The notes: a model not told the origin generated them from the sequence alone. 54,469 bases of DNA from Venturia oleaginea (GCA_013176395.1 JABMLP010000048.1:1-54469), one strand, 5' to 3'; numbered from the stretch's first letter, positions 10,401 through 21,437 are shown. Numbers and translations: made by a program.

Positions 10401-11736
10401 ATGAAGGTAAGTCACACAACATCACGTTCGGAGAATCAAAACTCACGTGGCCACCAATAATAGACACGTACGCGATCCAACAAGGCGACACAAGCCGCGA
10501 CACCGCCACCAACTTCTGACCCGGCGCTTCCAGATCTCACTACCAAATCCAAGATTCCTTTCCCATTCCTAAAGCTCCCCGATGTCGTTCGCTGTCACAT
10601 CTATTCTCACCTGGGTTTTCAAGTTGAGCATCAAATCACCCTCTTCGCCGATAAGTACCAGAAACTCGTCAATGCGATCCAAGTGCGCCAACGCTACAAT
10701 GTTGACTTCAATCGCTCTGGACAGCTGAGTCAACCGTGGACACGTGCCAGGCGCGATAATCTACGCGTGTATTCCCCGATGTTGCTTGTCAATCAACAGA
10801 TTTGCGACGAGCTTTATACTTTGTTGTACAGTGATTGCGTTGTCATGGTTCATCTGCAGGGCCTTGGGTACGTCTATCACGATCGGTTCATTAGTTGATG
10901 TCCGCCAAGAACTTACGTCAATATAACGCCTTCATATTGAGATCGATATCGATAATCTCCTGGCAACGAAGAAGCACGATTTTGCCAGGAATTGTTTGAT
11001 GTCGATCATGATTTGAGAGTGATGAATAAATTTATTCATCTCATTCTTGGCGGATGGACTAATAAACCAACTGAGCTCTCATCTCTCACCAACGCCCTAC
11101 ATGCTAACAAAGGAGGACAGAAAAACCCACGCCCGAAGTCTCACCTCACGAGCCTACAAGTACATCACTCACCTTACCCTTTCCTACAACATCCACCCCA
11201 ACTCCTCAAAGTACCACGCCCTACTTTTCAACACGGCCGACGACAAAGAAGCCCTTATCGCTGCCATCACTGTCGTCACAGCTTTGACTCCAAACCTAAT
11301 ATACTTCGGAATCAACTTCTGGAGCCCAAGTTTGAAAGCCCTCTTCCCAAACTTCACCTTCGACGCACAACCAGGCTGGATGCTTACGCCCGAGGTCGAG
11401 ATCGAGACTCGCGCCCCTTCATCCGTCCGCTCCATGTACGTCCCCCACCGCCCGGTAGGAGTCTCCCCTAAATCGACACCCAAGCTCGCGCGTCTCAATT
11501 CGACATTCTCCATCTCAGCCACCGAAACAAACCAGCTGAAAACAACAATTGCGTTCGAATGTTTCTGGCTTTTGCGAACTATTAATGCGCTTATTCAAAA
11601 GGGTGGGATCAAGACATTCGCATTGTTGAAGGATGGGAAGGGTGCTGGGGTGCTGGATTGGAATAGGGAGAAGAAGAACATTATGAAGGGTATTAGTCGG
11701 GATTTGATGAGGGCATTGGCCAAGGTGTTGAATTGA
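10401..11736 (+). CDS. F-box/2EXR-like fungal protein, exon structure unresolved
   Basis: Starts ATG AAG, then a 57-base GT-AG intron (10407-10463, donor GTAAGT). The next exon encodes a TRTRSNK-type basic start, then FPFLKLPDVVRCHIYSHLG, which matches the L.LP.E.R..IY..L pattern of fungal F-box/2EXR-like proteins, and the following SPMLLVNQQICDELYTLLYS matches their LL.V.RQI..E....LY block. After a GTACGT donor at 10868 the rest is unclear. The C-terminal frame (to TGA at 11734-11736) is protein-like (SRAYKYITHLTLSYNIHPNS). A 208-base intron ending at 11075 would join in frame, but the skipped DNA itself reads as protein (IDIDNLLATKKHDFARN) in two frames. So either there are frameshifts (a decaying gene) or several introns. 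Function unknown; F-box-like proteins often recruit ubiquitin ligase substrates. Confidence 0.5.
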
Positions 11737-11893
11737 GTAATTTCTTAAGATTATCTTGCTAGAAACTGTGGATATAATGTCTTGATTTAATCGTATTCAA
11801 TCGGTTTAAATATACCCACAATTTTCTGGTAATCTCGAAAACGAGGGTCGTCAGTGTCATGATCGAACTATGTTGGTATTCGAATGTAGTTAA

Positions 11894-12109
11894 ATGTGGT
11901 GGTTCTGCTCGATTAGGTCTAGCGCAATCAGGTCTAGCGCGATCAGGTCTAGCGCGATCAGGTCTAGCGCGATCAGGTCTAGCGCGAGACCGGTCGCGAG
12001 TATTTAGACTCGTCTCTACCTCTTAGTTAGCCTCCTCATCCTTACAACTTCGCACATCCCATAGAATTCAAGTCATGCTTCCAAGTCAAGTCCAAGGTCA
12101 AACGTGACA
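11894..12109 (+). repeat. 5' LTR of Gypsy element 1 (left edge approximate)
   Basis: The right edge is defined by CGTGACA at 12103-12109, the same terminus as in the LTR fragment at 28148-28241. The left edge at TGTGGTGG is a guess based on the TG...CA rule. It contains a five-copy 15-base tandem array (11911-11985). Confidence 0.5.
11911..11985 (+). repeat. 15-base tandem repeat, 5 copies
   Basis: Unit GATCAGGTCTAGCGC; the last three copies are exact and the first two differ by one base each (GATTAGG..., AATCAGG...). It sits in the presumed U3/promoter part of the LTR, so it may act as an enhancer-like array. Confidence 0.85.
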
Positions 12110-12181
12110 GTTTGTAAGGATCCCTTTTCACGATAAAAGTCGGGCTGCTATTGTCTACGCAGCCGACAAACCTCACCAACT

Positions 12182-13756
12182 ATGCCCCGAATTCTCGACC
12201 TTCCCTCCCTTGCGGACGATACTACCACCCTCGAAAACAGTACTCTCGAAAACCCCCTAGCCTTCTACGACTTCTCTATAACCTCTAGACTCGCAGCAAC
12301 CCTTACTCAGAAGATCCAAGCTACCTTTGCAACCCCGGCGGACGAAGCCTCAGTCAACGAAAATGAATACGTCCCAGTCTCACACGTTACTCTCGACCGC
12401 GCTTCGGCGCTCCCACTCCTCCAGCTTTTAGCTACCATCTCCCATATGTTCAACACAGCCCAGCGAGACCAGAATACCATGTCCCGTTCAATTCAAGAAC
12501 TCAAGCTCGAAGCCTCTGAGAACGAAGCTCGCGCCCTTCGAGCAGAACTCCAGGGCGTTACTTCTCGCGAAATCTCCGCCCCTCGACCAACCCAAGGCGA
12601 CATCTCTATCTTTGAAGGAGATAAAAACAAATACAAGAGCTGGCTCCTAGACCTCCGAATAAAACTCAGCGCAGACTCCAAAGCATTCCCTTCAGTAAAC
12701 TCACAAGTTACTTACGCCTTCAATCGACTTGACGACAAGTGCAAATCCACAATTCGCCCATACTACAACGAAACTACGAATTCATGGTCTTTTGAATCCC
12801 TCGACGAATTTATCTCAAAACTCAACGACAGCTACGCTCCTCGTTTCGATACTCAAGATGCTATGAATAAGCTGCAGAACCACAAGATGGCAAACCGAAC
12901 ATTTGCTACTTACGCCGCAGACTTCCGACGCCTACTCCAAGAAGCCGGAATCACCCTCCCTCACGTCTCAGAACCCGCAAACCCCTTGGAACAACTTATG
13001 ATTGTCAACTTTCGCAACGGCCTGAGCGCAGAACTCAGCGGAGCAATGATTCACGTCCCTACGACAAAGAAACTGGAGGAGTTAATCGATCTGTGCCACA
13101 ACTGCGAAGCCAACATGAAACAATTCGAGAAAATCTCTCGAGCTCGAAAAGCTCCCGTATTCTCAGGATCATCTACATCAGCTACCGCTCCCTCTGCATC
13201 CCAACGCGCATTCCTAGTCTCCCCCGCCACTTCTCACGCTTTCGGAGATGCCATGGACATTTCAGTTATGAACCTCAACGGTAGTGCCGGCGCCGACATA
13301 GGTACCTGCCTCCCGTCTCTCCAGATGAAACCAATTGCATCCTGGACCCTGGAAGAGAAAGCCGCCAATATCCAATGGCGAAAGACCAACAACCGTTGCG
13401 GATACTGCGGAGAGCCCGTAGTAATTATGCCTAATGGTCAGAAGCACATCGCCGCCGTATGCCCTAAGAAAGCCCAGCGTGGACGTCCCTCCAATCAGTT
13501 CACTACTCCCAACCAGTTCGCCAGTGACCCCATGCAGTTTGGCAACTCCGGAGCTCGAAACTTCATTCCCCCTGTGAGCTTTAGCAATATGAGTATGTCA
13601 GGAGCATCGGGAGCGTATCCACAGAACGTCCAGACTCCCCGGATCACTCAAGGCCCTGAAGAACGCTCAGGTTCTACCGCCTCTTCTAGCACCACAAGCT
13701 ACGGCTTCGGATCAGCCCCATACACCCCGAGTTCGGAAAACTCACAGTCTCGTTGA
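12182..13756 (+). CDS. Gypsy element 1 Gag
   Basis: 524 residues from an ATG 73 bases after the LTR end. The central region (SIFEGDKNKYKSWLLDLRIK ... TFATYAADFRRLLQEAG) is the retrotransposon Gag (capsid) pattern of fungal Ty3/Gypsy elements. A C-terminal Cys pair motif CGYCGE...HIAAVCPKK is a modified zinc knuckle. The stop TGA at 13754-13756 overlaps the protease ORF, which is in the -1 frame. No ideal slippery heptamer was found at this overlap (nearest GGAAAAC at 13735-13741). The ORF has no internal stop, unlike most relics around it, so this copy is either young or its gag is under selection. Confidence 0.85.
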   Translation: MPRILDLPSLADDTTTLENSTLENPLAFYDFSITSRLAATLTQKIQATFATPADEASVNENEYVPVSHVTLDRASALPLLQLLATISHMFNTAQRDQNTMSRSIQELKLEASENEARALRAELQGVTSREISAPRPTQGDISIFEGDKNKYKSWLLDLRIKLSADSKAFPSVNSQVTYAFNRLDDKCKSTIRPYYNETTNSWSFESLDEFISKLNDSYAPRFDTQDAMNKLQNHKMANRTFATYAADFRRLLQEAGITLPHVSEPANPLEQLMIVNFRNGLSAELSGAMIHVPTTKKLEELIDLCHNCEANMKQFEKISRARKAPVFSGSSTSATAPSASQRAFLVSPATSHAFGDAMDISVMNLNGSAGADIGTCLPSLQMKPIASWTLEEKAANIQWRKTNNRCGYCGEPVVIMPNGQKHIAAVCPKKAQRGRPSNQFTTPNQFASDPMQFGNSGARNFIPPVSFSNMSMSGASGAYPQNVQTPRITQGPEERSGSTASSSTTSYGFGSAPYTPSSENSQSR

Positions 13757-14418
13757 AAAGACGTTCATCGAGACACGACAACAAATCGAAACGACATGTT
13801 CTTCACATCAGTTCGGCAGTTCTAGGTTACTCAGAGAAATCAACAGGAGAGATTGATGGACCAGTAGACTCTAGACCAATCATAGTCCCAATTACACTTA
13901 ATGAATCGATCAAAACCCTCGCCGTTACTGATTCCTTTGCCACAGGAAGTTTCATAGACCTCGATTTTGCGCAATCCCATGGCTTTCCCTTTATTCCCCT
14001 CGAAAACCCCCGCCGCCTCAAAGCCTTTGACGACGAACAGGCATCCTCTGCACCCTCTTACGTTACTCACGAAATCCACGTCTCCGTCAGAACCGGAGAA
14101 CACCACCTCGAAACCACGAAATTCTTTGTTACCCGTCTCGGCTCCGCAGCAGTCATCTTTGGCACTCCCTGGATGAACCTCCACGGTGTGAAACTCGATT
14201 TTGAGAATCGTAGTATTCACTTCGGTACCCACTGTTCTAAGAAATTTCTTCAGGGCCACAAGGGCTCTGTTGAGTATATCCCGCTCCCGTTTGGTGCCCG
14301 CGCACCCCCTCAAGAAACCCCGGACTCCCCTCGCGATTGGAAGATTGTCAACTCTCACGCTTTTCAATGGAATTCTAAGCAGCCCAATGCTCAAATCTAC
14401 GCAATCAGTATTTGTTGA
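13750..14418 (+). pseudogene. Gypsy element 1 protease segment; rest of pol missing
   Basis: A reading frame shifted -1 from Gag encodes an aspartic-protease-like domain. The active-site region reads AVTDSFATGSFIDLDFAQSH, where the usual D-S/T-G is D-S-F, and the flap-end motif IFGTPWMNLHG is typical of Gypsy proteases. The frame ends at TGA 14416-14418, straight after IYAISI, at the point where the protease-to-reverse-transcriptase linker normally starts. No RT, RNase H or integrase of this element follows; a different Gypsy element begins about 100 bases on. So this element is truncated, and its protease lacks the standard catalytic glycine. Confidence 0.7.
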
Positions 14419-14510
14419 ATAGTGGCATGCCAGTCCTTGATACCTCAGGTATAGTGCACGTGATACATGCCAAGGAATGCATTGACATGCATATATATGC
14501 ATGCAGATTG
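14419..14510. other. Short spacer with palindrome TGCATATATATGCA
   Basis: Between the two Gypsy elements. It contains several CATGCC/GCATGC words and the near-perfect palindrome around 14490-14506. Could be part of the second element's LTR or a junction. Confidence 0.35.
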
Positions 14511-14780
14511 TGACGGCATGGCATGGCTGTCTTGCAATCACGTGACTTTGTGGTCTTAGCGAGGCGCGCACGGCCACATGTGGCTAAGGCGCGACTTCTA
14601 CGAGTCGCCGGAGTAGATTCCTCTCTACCTAAGATTCTCTTATCACACTTAGTACTTAGAACAATAGACCTGTCTATGACCTATTTTACTCGCCGTGACA
14701 TTATCTTAGGTCATTCTTTTGCCTGGGAAGGCCATTGCACGTACGTATCGTGTATTATCCGCAACTGTTGACGCAGACAC
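14511..14780 (+). repeat. Possible 5' LTR of Gypsy element 2
   Basis: Starts TGTGACGGCATGG and runs to about 14780, followed by a repetitive A/C-rich leader before the gag ATG at 15012. Placed by position and the TG start only. No matching 3' LTR was found after pol, so the boundaries cannot be confirmed by a direct repeat. Confidence 0.35.
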
Positions 14781-15011
14781 CGAAAACTGCGCAGGTCAAC
14801 ACGAACCTTGAGACTCTACGAAAAGTCTCTGCACCCTCAGGCCCTACGAAAAGCCTACGAACCTTGAGACTCTTGAACAGTCTCCGAAGCCCCACGAACA
14901 GCTTCACGAACAGAGAACATTGACGCTTTCAACACGAGAGATTGCGCTCAAAAAGAACCCGACTTGCTAGCGACAGCAGACTCCCGACCGACGAACCTTA
15001 CGAACCTCACG

Positions 15012-16538
15012 ATGACTACTCTATACGAAGGCGATACGCGCCTCACCCTGCTACGGGACAGAATCGCCAACATTGTGGAAATGGAAGACTTGGACAATGT
15101 AGTTCCTACACAAGATGATTCCAATGATGACTCTCAGACGCGATATGAACACCTTAAGTTGTTGCCAGGAACTAGGCCTCTTACGAGAACTGTGGACTTC
15201 CAAAAGGACAAGCTACCTATACAGGCCGACGAAATCAAGGCCGCAATGCTCGCCAACCCCAATACATTTGCAGCTCAAGTTATCAAGTGGAACCGAAAAG
15301 AACAAGCCTGGACAGCACAGATACCGATCCTACGAGAGATTATTGAGCAGGTAGTCGACCGAGCAAAGCAACTGTACGACACCGATGTGGATTCTCTACA
15401 CACCCAGGTGACCAACATGAAAGACGACTTGGAAGTCAGCCAGATAGAAACCACCACAGCAGAGGATCGCAATGCGGAATTGAGGTCCCGCGTTACAGAC
15501 CTGGAAACACAGTTGGCTACTGCAGAAAAGCTGAAGGCAGAATGGTTCGACAAGCACCATGAGGCCTTGGTCAAGAATCAAGAGTTGACCAAGCGATTGA
15601 TGAATGGAGAAGGTGGCGGCAGCCGTAGCGATTCCTTCTCGGACCCAAAGAGTAGTCTCCGCCTCCCAAATCCAGATGAACTGTCAGAGAAGTCCACCGC
15701 AAAGGACTGGAAGCACTGGAATATGGACATGCGCAACAAGATCAGTCAGGAGAAGTACGATGATGCAGGTGCCAAAGCCTATATCCTGAACCGAGTGAAG
15801 AGAGGTGCCAAAGATGCCCTTATAGTTCTGCATGATGCTCTGGGCATGGAACTAGATGAACTGACTGCTGAGCACATGTTTGAAGCCATGCGTGAGCGAT
15901 TCCAGGACCCATTCGAACTGCGCAATGCAAAGAAGGCCTACAAGGACCTCTCAATGCTACAATACGGCGACGTCCATGAATTCAAGAACAGCTTCCTTAC
16001 CCTAGCAACGGAAGCACAGGTTCCCAAGAGTAATTATAAGGAAGACTTCTTTGACAAGTTCTACAGCAGATTGCAGGAAGGATTGGCACGAGAGGCTGAT
16101 GACCCAGAAGTTACCTTTACTGTGCTTTGCAGCACTGCAGCCAGCATCTCTCGCATCTACAAGGCAGCTTATGAGAAGCGACAATCAGAAATCCAGAAGA
16201 CTGCAGACAACAAGAAGGACGACAAGAAGGCCTTTGGTACATCAGGTAATAAAGGCAACGGCAACAACAACAACAGCCAGAATAGCTCAAGGCCTGGCTC
16301 ATCTGGGGGTGGATTCCCCATCCGCAATGCGCAGACCGCTGTGAATTATGGAAGCCATCGCAATTTCGGACTCGACAAAGATGAAGCCATAAAGCGCGCC
16401 AAAGAAGGACGCTGCTTCAAATGTGGAAACGCAGGACACCTAGCTCGGGAATGCAACCAACAGCAGGTGAATGAACTGACTGCGGACACCGGCGCCTTAA
16501 TCATCTCGGAACAGCCAAAAAACTTGCAGGCCTGGTAG
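15012..16538 (+). CDS. Gypsy element 2 Gag
   Basis: About 508 residues from the ATG at 15012 (MTTLYEGDTRL). An N-terminal coiled-coil-like stretch (VTNMKDDLEVSQIETT ... RVTDLETQLATAEKLK) is followed by a capsid-like region (STAKDWKHWNMDMRNKISQE) and a perfect CCHC knuckle, CFKCGNAGHLAREC. The Gag frame ends at TAG 16536-16538, just after a slippery site that gives access to the pol frame. No internal stops. A different lineage from element 1: it has a canonical knuckle and no sequence similarity by eye. Confidence 0.9.
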   Translation: MTTLYEGDTRLTLLRDRIANIVEMEDLDNVVPTQDDSNDDSQTRYEHLKLLPGTRPLTRTVDFQKDKLPIQADEIKAAMLANPNTFAAQVIKWNRKEQAWTAQIPILREIIEQVVDRAKQLYDTDVDSLHTQVTNMKDDLEVSQIETTTAEDRNAELRSRVTDLETQLATAEKLKAEWFDKHHEALVKNQELTKRLMNGEGGGSRSDSFSDPKSSLRLPNPDELSEKSTAKDWKHWNMDMRNKISQEKYDDAGAKAYILNRVKRGAKDALIVLHDALGMELDELTAEHMFEAMRERFQDPFELRNAKKAYKDLSMLQYGDVHEFKNSFLTLATEAQVPKSNYKEDFFDKFYSRLQEGLAREADDPEVTFTVLCSTAASISRIYKAAYEKRQSEIQKTADNKKDDKKAFGTSGNKGNGNNNNSQNSSRPGSSGGGFPIRNAQTAVNYGSHRNFGLDKDEAIKRAKEGRCFKCGNAGHLARECNQQQVNELTADTGALIISEQPKNLQAW

Positions 16539-16556
16539 AAGTCACCCAACCAGGTC
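16517..16556 (+). promoter_or_regulatory. -1 programmed ribosomal frameshift signal (gag-pol)
   Basis: The Gag frame reads CCA AAA AAC, that is the heptamer A_AAA_AAC at 16517-16523. A 5-base spacer (TTGCA) is followed by an 8-base-pair stem, GGCCTGGT (16529-16536) with ACCAGGTC (16549-16556, one G.T pair), and a 12-base loop. Slipping by -1 leads straight into the pol frame (KKLAGLVEVTQPG...), and the Gag stop TAG starts at the end of the first stem arm. Layout and spacing are textbook for retroelement -1 frameshifting. Confidence 0.75.
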
Positions 16557-16585
16557 CTTTCAATCGCGATCTCGAATTTCGATAT

Positions 16586-19500
16586 ATGGTGCAAGAACTT
16601 GACCTCTTAAAGGTCTTTGGAGGAACCCCTCTCGCTTTCGACTGCATTGTGTATTTCAACGGACTGGCCGTGAAACTGAAGGTATTGGTTGATACCGGCG
16701 CCAATGGATATGCATTTATGAATAGGCGACGAGCAGAGCGATTGCGACAACTGTTCCATAAGGTTGTGCGTAAACCATTGCCTCAGTCTGCAGTGGCGAC
16801 AGGATATGCGAATGGAGCAAAGGAAGACATCACATATGCAACTCTACTTCACATGGAGCTGCAAGGACGACAGGAATACAATATTCCATTCCTAGAGGTT
16901 TCACTTGGGCATCACGACATCATCTTGGGAAGGGCTTGGATGGCCCACAATCGGGTCCTACCAGACTGTGAATTGCACCGACTGATATGGAAGGGAGATG
17001 AGAGGCCTAAGGAGCAACCCATCCAGCGACGAGTTGTTATTGACTTGAGCCCAGTCAGTATGACGGCAACTGTCTCAGCCCACACGATCAGAAAGGACAT
17101 CCTGCGGAGACATAATGGAATGGATGCTCAGGATAAGCAGTCCACTAATGGCAGAATGAGCATGCTTCGAAGGCAGGCTAGGCCAGATTCAGACAAAGTT
17201 TTATCGCAAACTATGCGGCAATCAACGTTCCTCAGTGATTCTGAGCTCTTGGACCTAACTGACGCGAAAGTGACACGAACCTTCCGCGAGCCTACCACGC
17301 CCCAACTGGACCGTCTCTACCAACCACCATCAGTAGAAGACACTGAGGATGACGGCGATCCCAGCGATAACTACTGCGATAGCGACAGTGGTTGCTCAGA
17401 CCTTTCTGACCTCTCCGACCTCGAAGACGAGCCTGACGGCACCGAAGACCTTCCTATAACTTACAATACATCATTTGAATGGGACAGGAGCAAGGCGTAT
17501 AAGGCCATGGACAACGATCTACAGAGAAAGGCACATCAGACTTTCATTGCAGAGCTAGATTTCCCTCCAAGGAACTCTGTGAACATCGACCTCAACCTAA
17601 TTAGTGCTCCAGCATTTCGGTTGAATCTCAAAGATGAACAGGCAGTCGCTGGTGCAATATCTCTTCATGAGGTGGAACTGTTGATCTGTCAGAAGACTGC
17701 TGACTTCGAAAGCTCACTGCATGACTCTGTAGCACAGCATGAGGACAGATTAAGGATTGCTCTTGCTACCATCGAAGGCAAGCTTCCTGAAGATGAAACC
17801 ATTGAAATGAAGGAACTCATTGCACAGAAATTGCCAGGGAAGCACCAGCCCTTTGTGGACGTCTTCTCAGAAGCAGATTCCAATCGTCTGGCAGACCACA
17901 AGAAAGGAGTGGATCATGTTATTGAGCTAGAAGACAAGAATGTCGTGCCTGGGTATTGCCCTCTCTACAACATGTCCCTTGATGAGTTGTTGTTTGTCAA
18001 AGAATGGCTCCTACGAAATCTAGAGTCAGGCTTCATCGAGACAAGTTCATCGCCTTTGCATCGCCAATTCTCATTGTCAAGAAGCCGACTCCTGCGGGGG
18101 AGAAGCAGAAATACCGATTCTGCATTGATTACCGCAAACTCAATGCGCTGTCAAAAAAGGACAGGTATCCTATCCCATTGATTGGAGAAACCATGAACCG
18201 CCTATCAAAGGCCAAGGTGTTTACCAAATTGGATATCAGACAGGCGTTTCATCGCATTCGCATGGCTACCAACTCTGAAGATCTGACGACATTCCGCACC
18301 AGATATGGCAGCTTCAAATGCAAAGTTATGATGGAAGGGCTGGCCAATGGACCGGCCACCTGGCAACGGTATATGAACACAGTTCTCATGGATTACCTCG
18401 ACGACTTCTGCACTGCATACCTGGATGATATCCTCATCTACTCAGACGACCCTTTGACCCACACCGAGCATGTACACAAGGTGCTGCAACGCCTTCGGGA
18501 GGCGGGACTTCAATGCGATATCAAGAAAAGCGAGTTCGATGTAACCGAGACCAAATATCTAGGATTCATCATTAGCACCAAGGGAATTCGCGTGGATCCT
18601 GAGAAGATAGCTGTTGTGAAGTATTGGAAACAGCCTAAGTCGGTCAAGCAGACCCAAAGCTTCATTGGCTTCTGTAACTTCTATTGCAAGTTCATCAAGG
18701 GCTTTGGCCGCATTGCCAGACCTCTCATTCGCCTGACCCGGAAGTCAGCCAGTTTCGACTTTGACGAAGACTGCATTGATGCTTTTGAGAAACTGAAACA
18801 AGCCCTTACCACTGCACCAGTATTGGCACTGTACGATCCGTTCCGAGAAACAGTTATGGAGACCGACGCATCCGACGGCATTGTTGCAGGCCAATTATCC
18901 CAGCGAGGTGATGATGGTGAGCTACACCCTGTTGCATTCTTCAGCAAGACTATGAACGTTCATGAAATGAACTACGAGATCCATGACAAGGAAATGCTAG
19001 CCCTGATTCGAGGCCTGGAAGAGTTCAATGGTGAACTAAGAGGTGTTCAGGATACCTTCACCGCCATTACTGACCACCGAGCGCTTGAGTACTTTACCAC
19101 CAAGCGATTACTGAGGCCAAGACAGGCTAGATGGGCGGATTTTGTTGCAGGTTTCAACTTCAAGATTGTGTATCGACCCGGCAAAGAAAACATCATTGCA
19201 GACGCTCTATCACGGAAAGCAGAGGAGCTTCAGACTCAGAAGGCTATTGCCGAGCAAGGGCGAACAATGCAGCTCATCCCAGACTCAGTGGTAGGTAATG
19301 TTGAGCTATTACCAATCTCTCTTAGCAGCAAACAGGTACACTTGATAGATCGGCTACTTGAGACAAACCGCACTGCAGTATCTCTCAAGGACTTCCGAGA
19401 CCTTATTGGTAACGAGAAGCATCCGCACTTGACGGAGGACAACGCACTACTCCTGTACCAAGGGCGTCTCTTCGTTCTTGAAGATGGCCACCTTCGAACC

Positions 19501-20924
19501 CAGCTACTCCAGGAAGTCCATAGCTCATTGCCATCAGCACACCCAGGACGAAACAAGACTCGGATCATGGTTGCCAGGCAGTTCTATTGGCCGAGAATGA
19601 ATGTAGATATCGATACCTTTGTGAGTGCATGTCAGTCATGTCATCGTGCAAAGAAACTGAGAGATAAGACTCCAGGATTGCTGAAACCTCTGCCAATCGC
19701 CCAGAGACCGTGGCAACACATCTCGATGGATTTCATGTCATTCAACAAAGACAAGCACGGGTTTGACAACGTCTTCGTGGTAGTTGACCGTTTCGGAAAG
19801 AGACCATTCTCATTGCCATGCCACAAGACGGTGAAAGCAAGAGACGCAGCGATGTTGTATTACACACACATCTACCGCATTTACGGCTTGCCAGACACCA
19901 TCGTCTCGGACCGTGACCCTCGATTCATCTCGGATTTCGTCAAGGAACTGTCGGCCATCCTAGGCATCGACTGGAAATTGAGCACCGCGGAACATGCGCA
20001 GACGGATGGACAGACTGAGATTGTTAATCAGGCTTTACAGACTAATCTCCGCCATTTCGTGGATCATTATCAGACGAATTGGTCAGAACTGTTACCCGCC
20101 ATGGACTTTGCAGCAGCCACCATACCTCACGATTCCACCGGACTGGCGCCTGCAGAACTGGAAATGGGTTTCCTACCACGAATGCATTATAACTGGGATA
20201 CCCGCCACAAGCATCCAATGACCTCAGTACAGCGGCTCAATCGGGAAGAAGCGCAGAGTTACAGCACCCGAATGCATGAGGCTTGGGAGTTCGCTCGAAA
20301 TCAACTGATGCAAGCGCAAGGCCGCCAGTCAGTGCAGGCCAACAAGAAAAGAAGACCTGAGGACTTCGACGTCAATGACTATGTGTACATTACCAAGAAA
20401 GCCTGGAAGACCGATCGACCATCTGACAAATTGGATAACCCTGTGGTGGGGCCTTTCAAGATTATCAAAAAGCATTACCACAGTTGGATTGTGCAACTTC
20501 CTGCCAGCTACAAGATACACAATGTGTTCCACTCAGATCGCCTTCGAAAGGCCGAAGTGGTGGGGCTGCCAGGCCAGCTCAATACCAACGACGTCAATGA
20601 CTCCTACACAGTGGACAACCATGTGGAATGGGAGGTGGAATCGATCCTTGGAAGTCGTATTCACTATCAGAAATTGCAATACAAGGTAAGCTGGAGGGAT
20701 GGGATCCAGATGACACCTGGTACGACGCAGAAAGCTTCAAAAACTCACCTACACTACTGCGACTCTACCACAAAGACTACCCTGATAGGCCTGGACCACC
20801 TGCACGACTGGATAACTGGCAGGATGCCTTTGACCGAGAGATTGATGACCCTCCACATGATATGGATAACGCCGCAGTAGGCGGAAGGGTGACGAGAATA
20901 AGAACAAGGATGATGAAGCGTTGA
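16586..20924 (+). pseudogene. Gypsy element 2 Pol (protease, RT, RNase H, integrase, chromodomain), two frameshifts
   Basis: Protease: VLVDTGANGYAFM and DIILGRAWMAH. A long acidic linker follows, then the frame shifts by -1 near 18055 (frame one ends in ..TSSSP, the next resumes ASPILIVKKP). RT: YRFCIDYRKLN, the catalytic CTAYLDDILIYS and IKKSEF. RNase H: METDASDGIVAGQLS ... ITDHRALEY. Integrase: HPGRNKTRIMVARQFYWP with the CQSCHRAK zinc part, then MDFMSF, VVVDRFGK and VSDRDPRFIS. A chromodomain-like C-terminus (VEWEVESILGSR ... YKVSW) is broken by a second one-base shift near 20690 and resumes EGWDPDDTWYDAESF, ending at 20922-20924. Chromodomain Gypsy (chromovirus) integrases target heterochromatin in fungi. 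Both shifts lie where no recoding is expected, so I call them mutations. The 3' LTR was not found. Confidence 0.85.
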
Positions 20925-21437
20925 TGAAAAGGAGATTGGATGGAAGATTGATGAAAAGTTGATGGGATTGAAGATTAACAGCTTGCAGAGGGATCAAAAA
21001 GATTGAATGGCTCACTGTCCTAAATGATGGCATAAAGCCTGACTATATACACATAACTGTAGAAAATTCTAGAAGCGAATGTATGAGGTTATCGCAGATC
21101 CTCAGTGGAGTATATGAACTTCATATGATGCCAAGACATTCCCATCTCAAGATGTTTCAACAATATTGGAAGAAGAGGGAATTGAAAACTTCTCATTCAT
21201 TGCTCAAGGTGGAAATAATAATCCTATTGACAGTATTGAATTCAAGAGGTTGATCGTAAAAGCTTAACAGTCCTCGCTAGTCGCTGCCATCCAGGCCGTT
21301 TGATAAGCAAGCAGCTTGAGCAGTTTGGCCGCTTGAACTGACCGATTGAGTGACATCTTTACCTGACTTGAATGGTCGCTTGAGTGAGGTCAGGATGGAT
21401 GGTAAACTGTTAGTTGGTCAGGCAAGATGTATGAATT
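20925..21437. other. Spacer between Gypsy 2 and the hAT relic
   Basis: A purine-rich run rich in GATGAAAAG/GATGG words (20925-21000) may be the end of the Gypsy internal region. From 21300 on there are several GCTTGAG/CGCTTGA words, also found beyond the other end of the hAT transposase (about 23450), which look like hAT subterminal repeats. No coding sequence. Confidence 0.4.

Noticed and set aside
13735..13741. GGAAAAC as slippery site for Gypsy 1 gag-pro
   Set aside because: The P-site codon would mis-pair after slipping and no clear downstream hairpin was seen.
18004..18060. Second frameshift in Gypsy 2 pol as a programmed site
   Set aside because: It falls between protease linker and RT, where recoding is not known, and lacks a slippery heptamer with a downstream stem.
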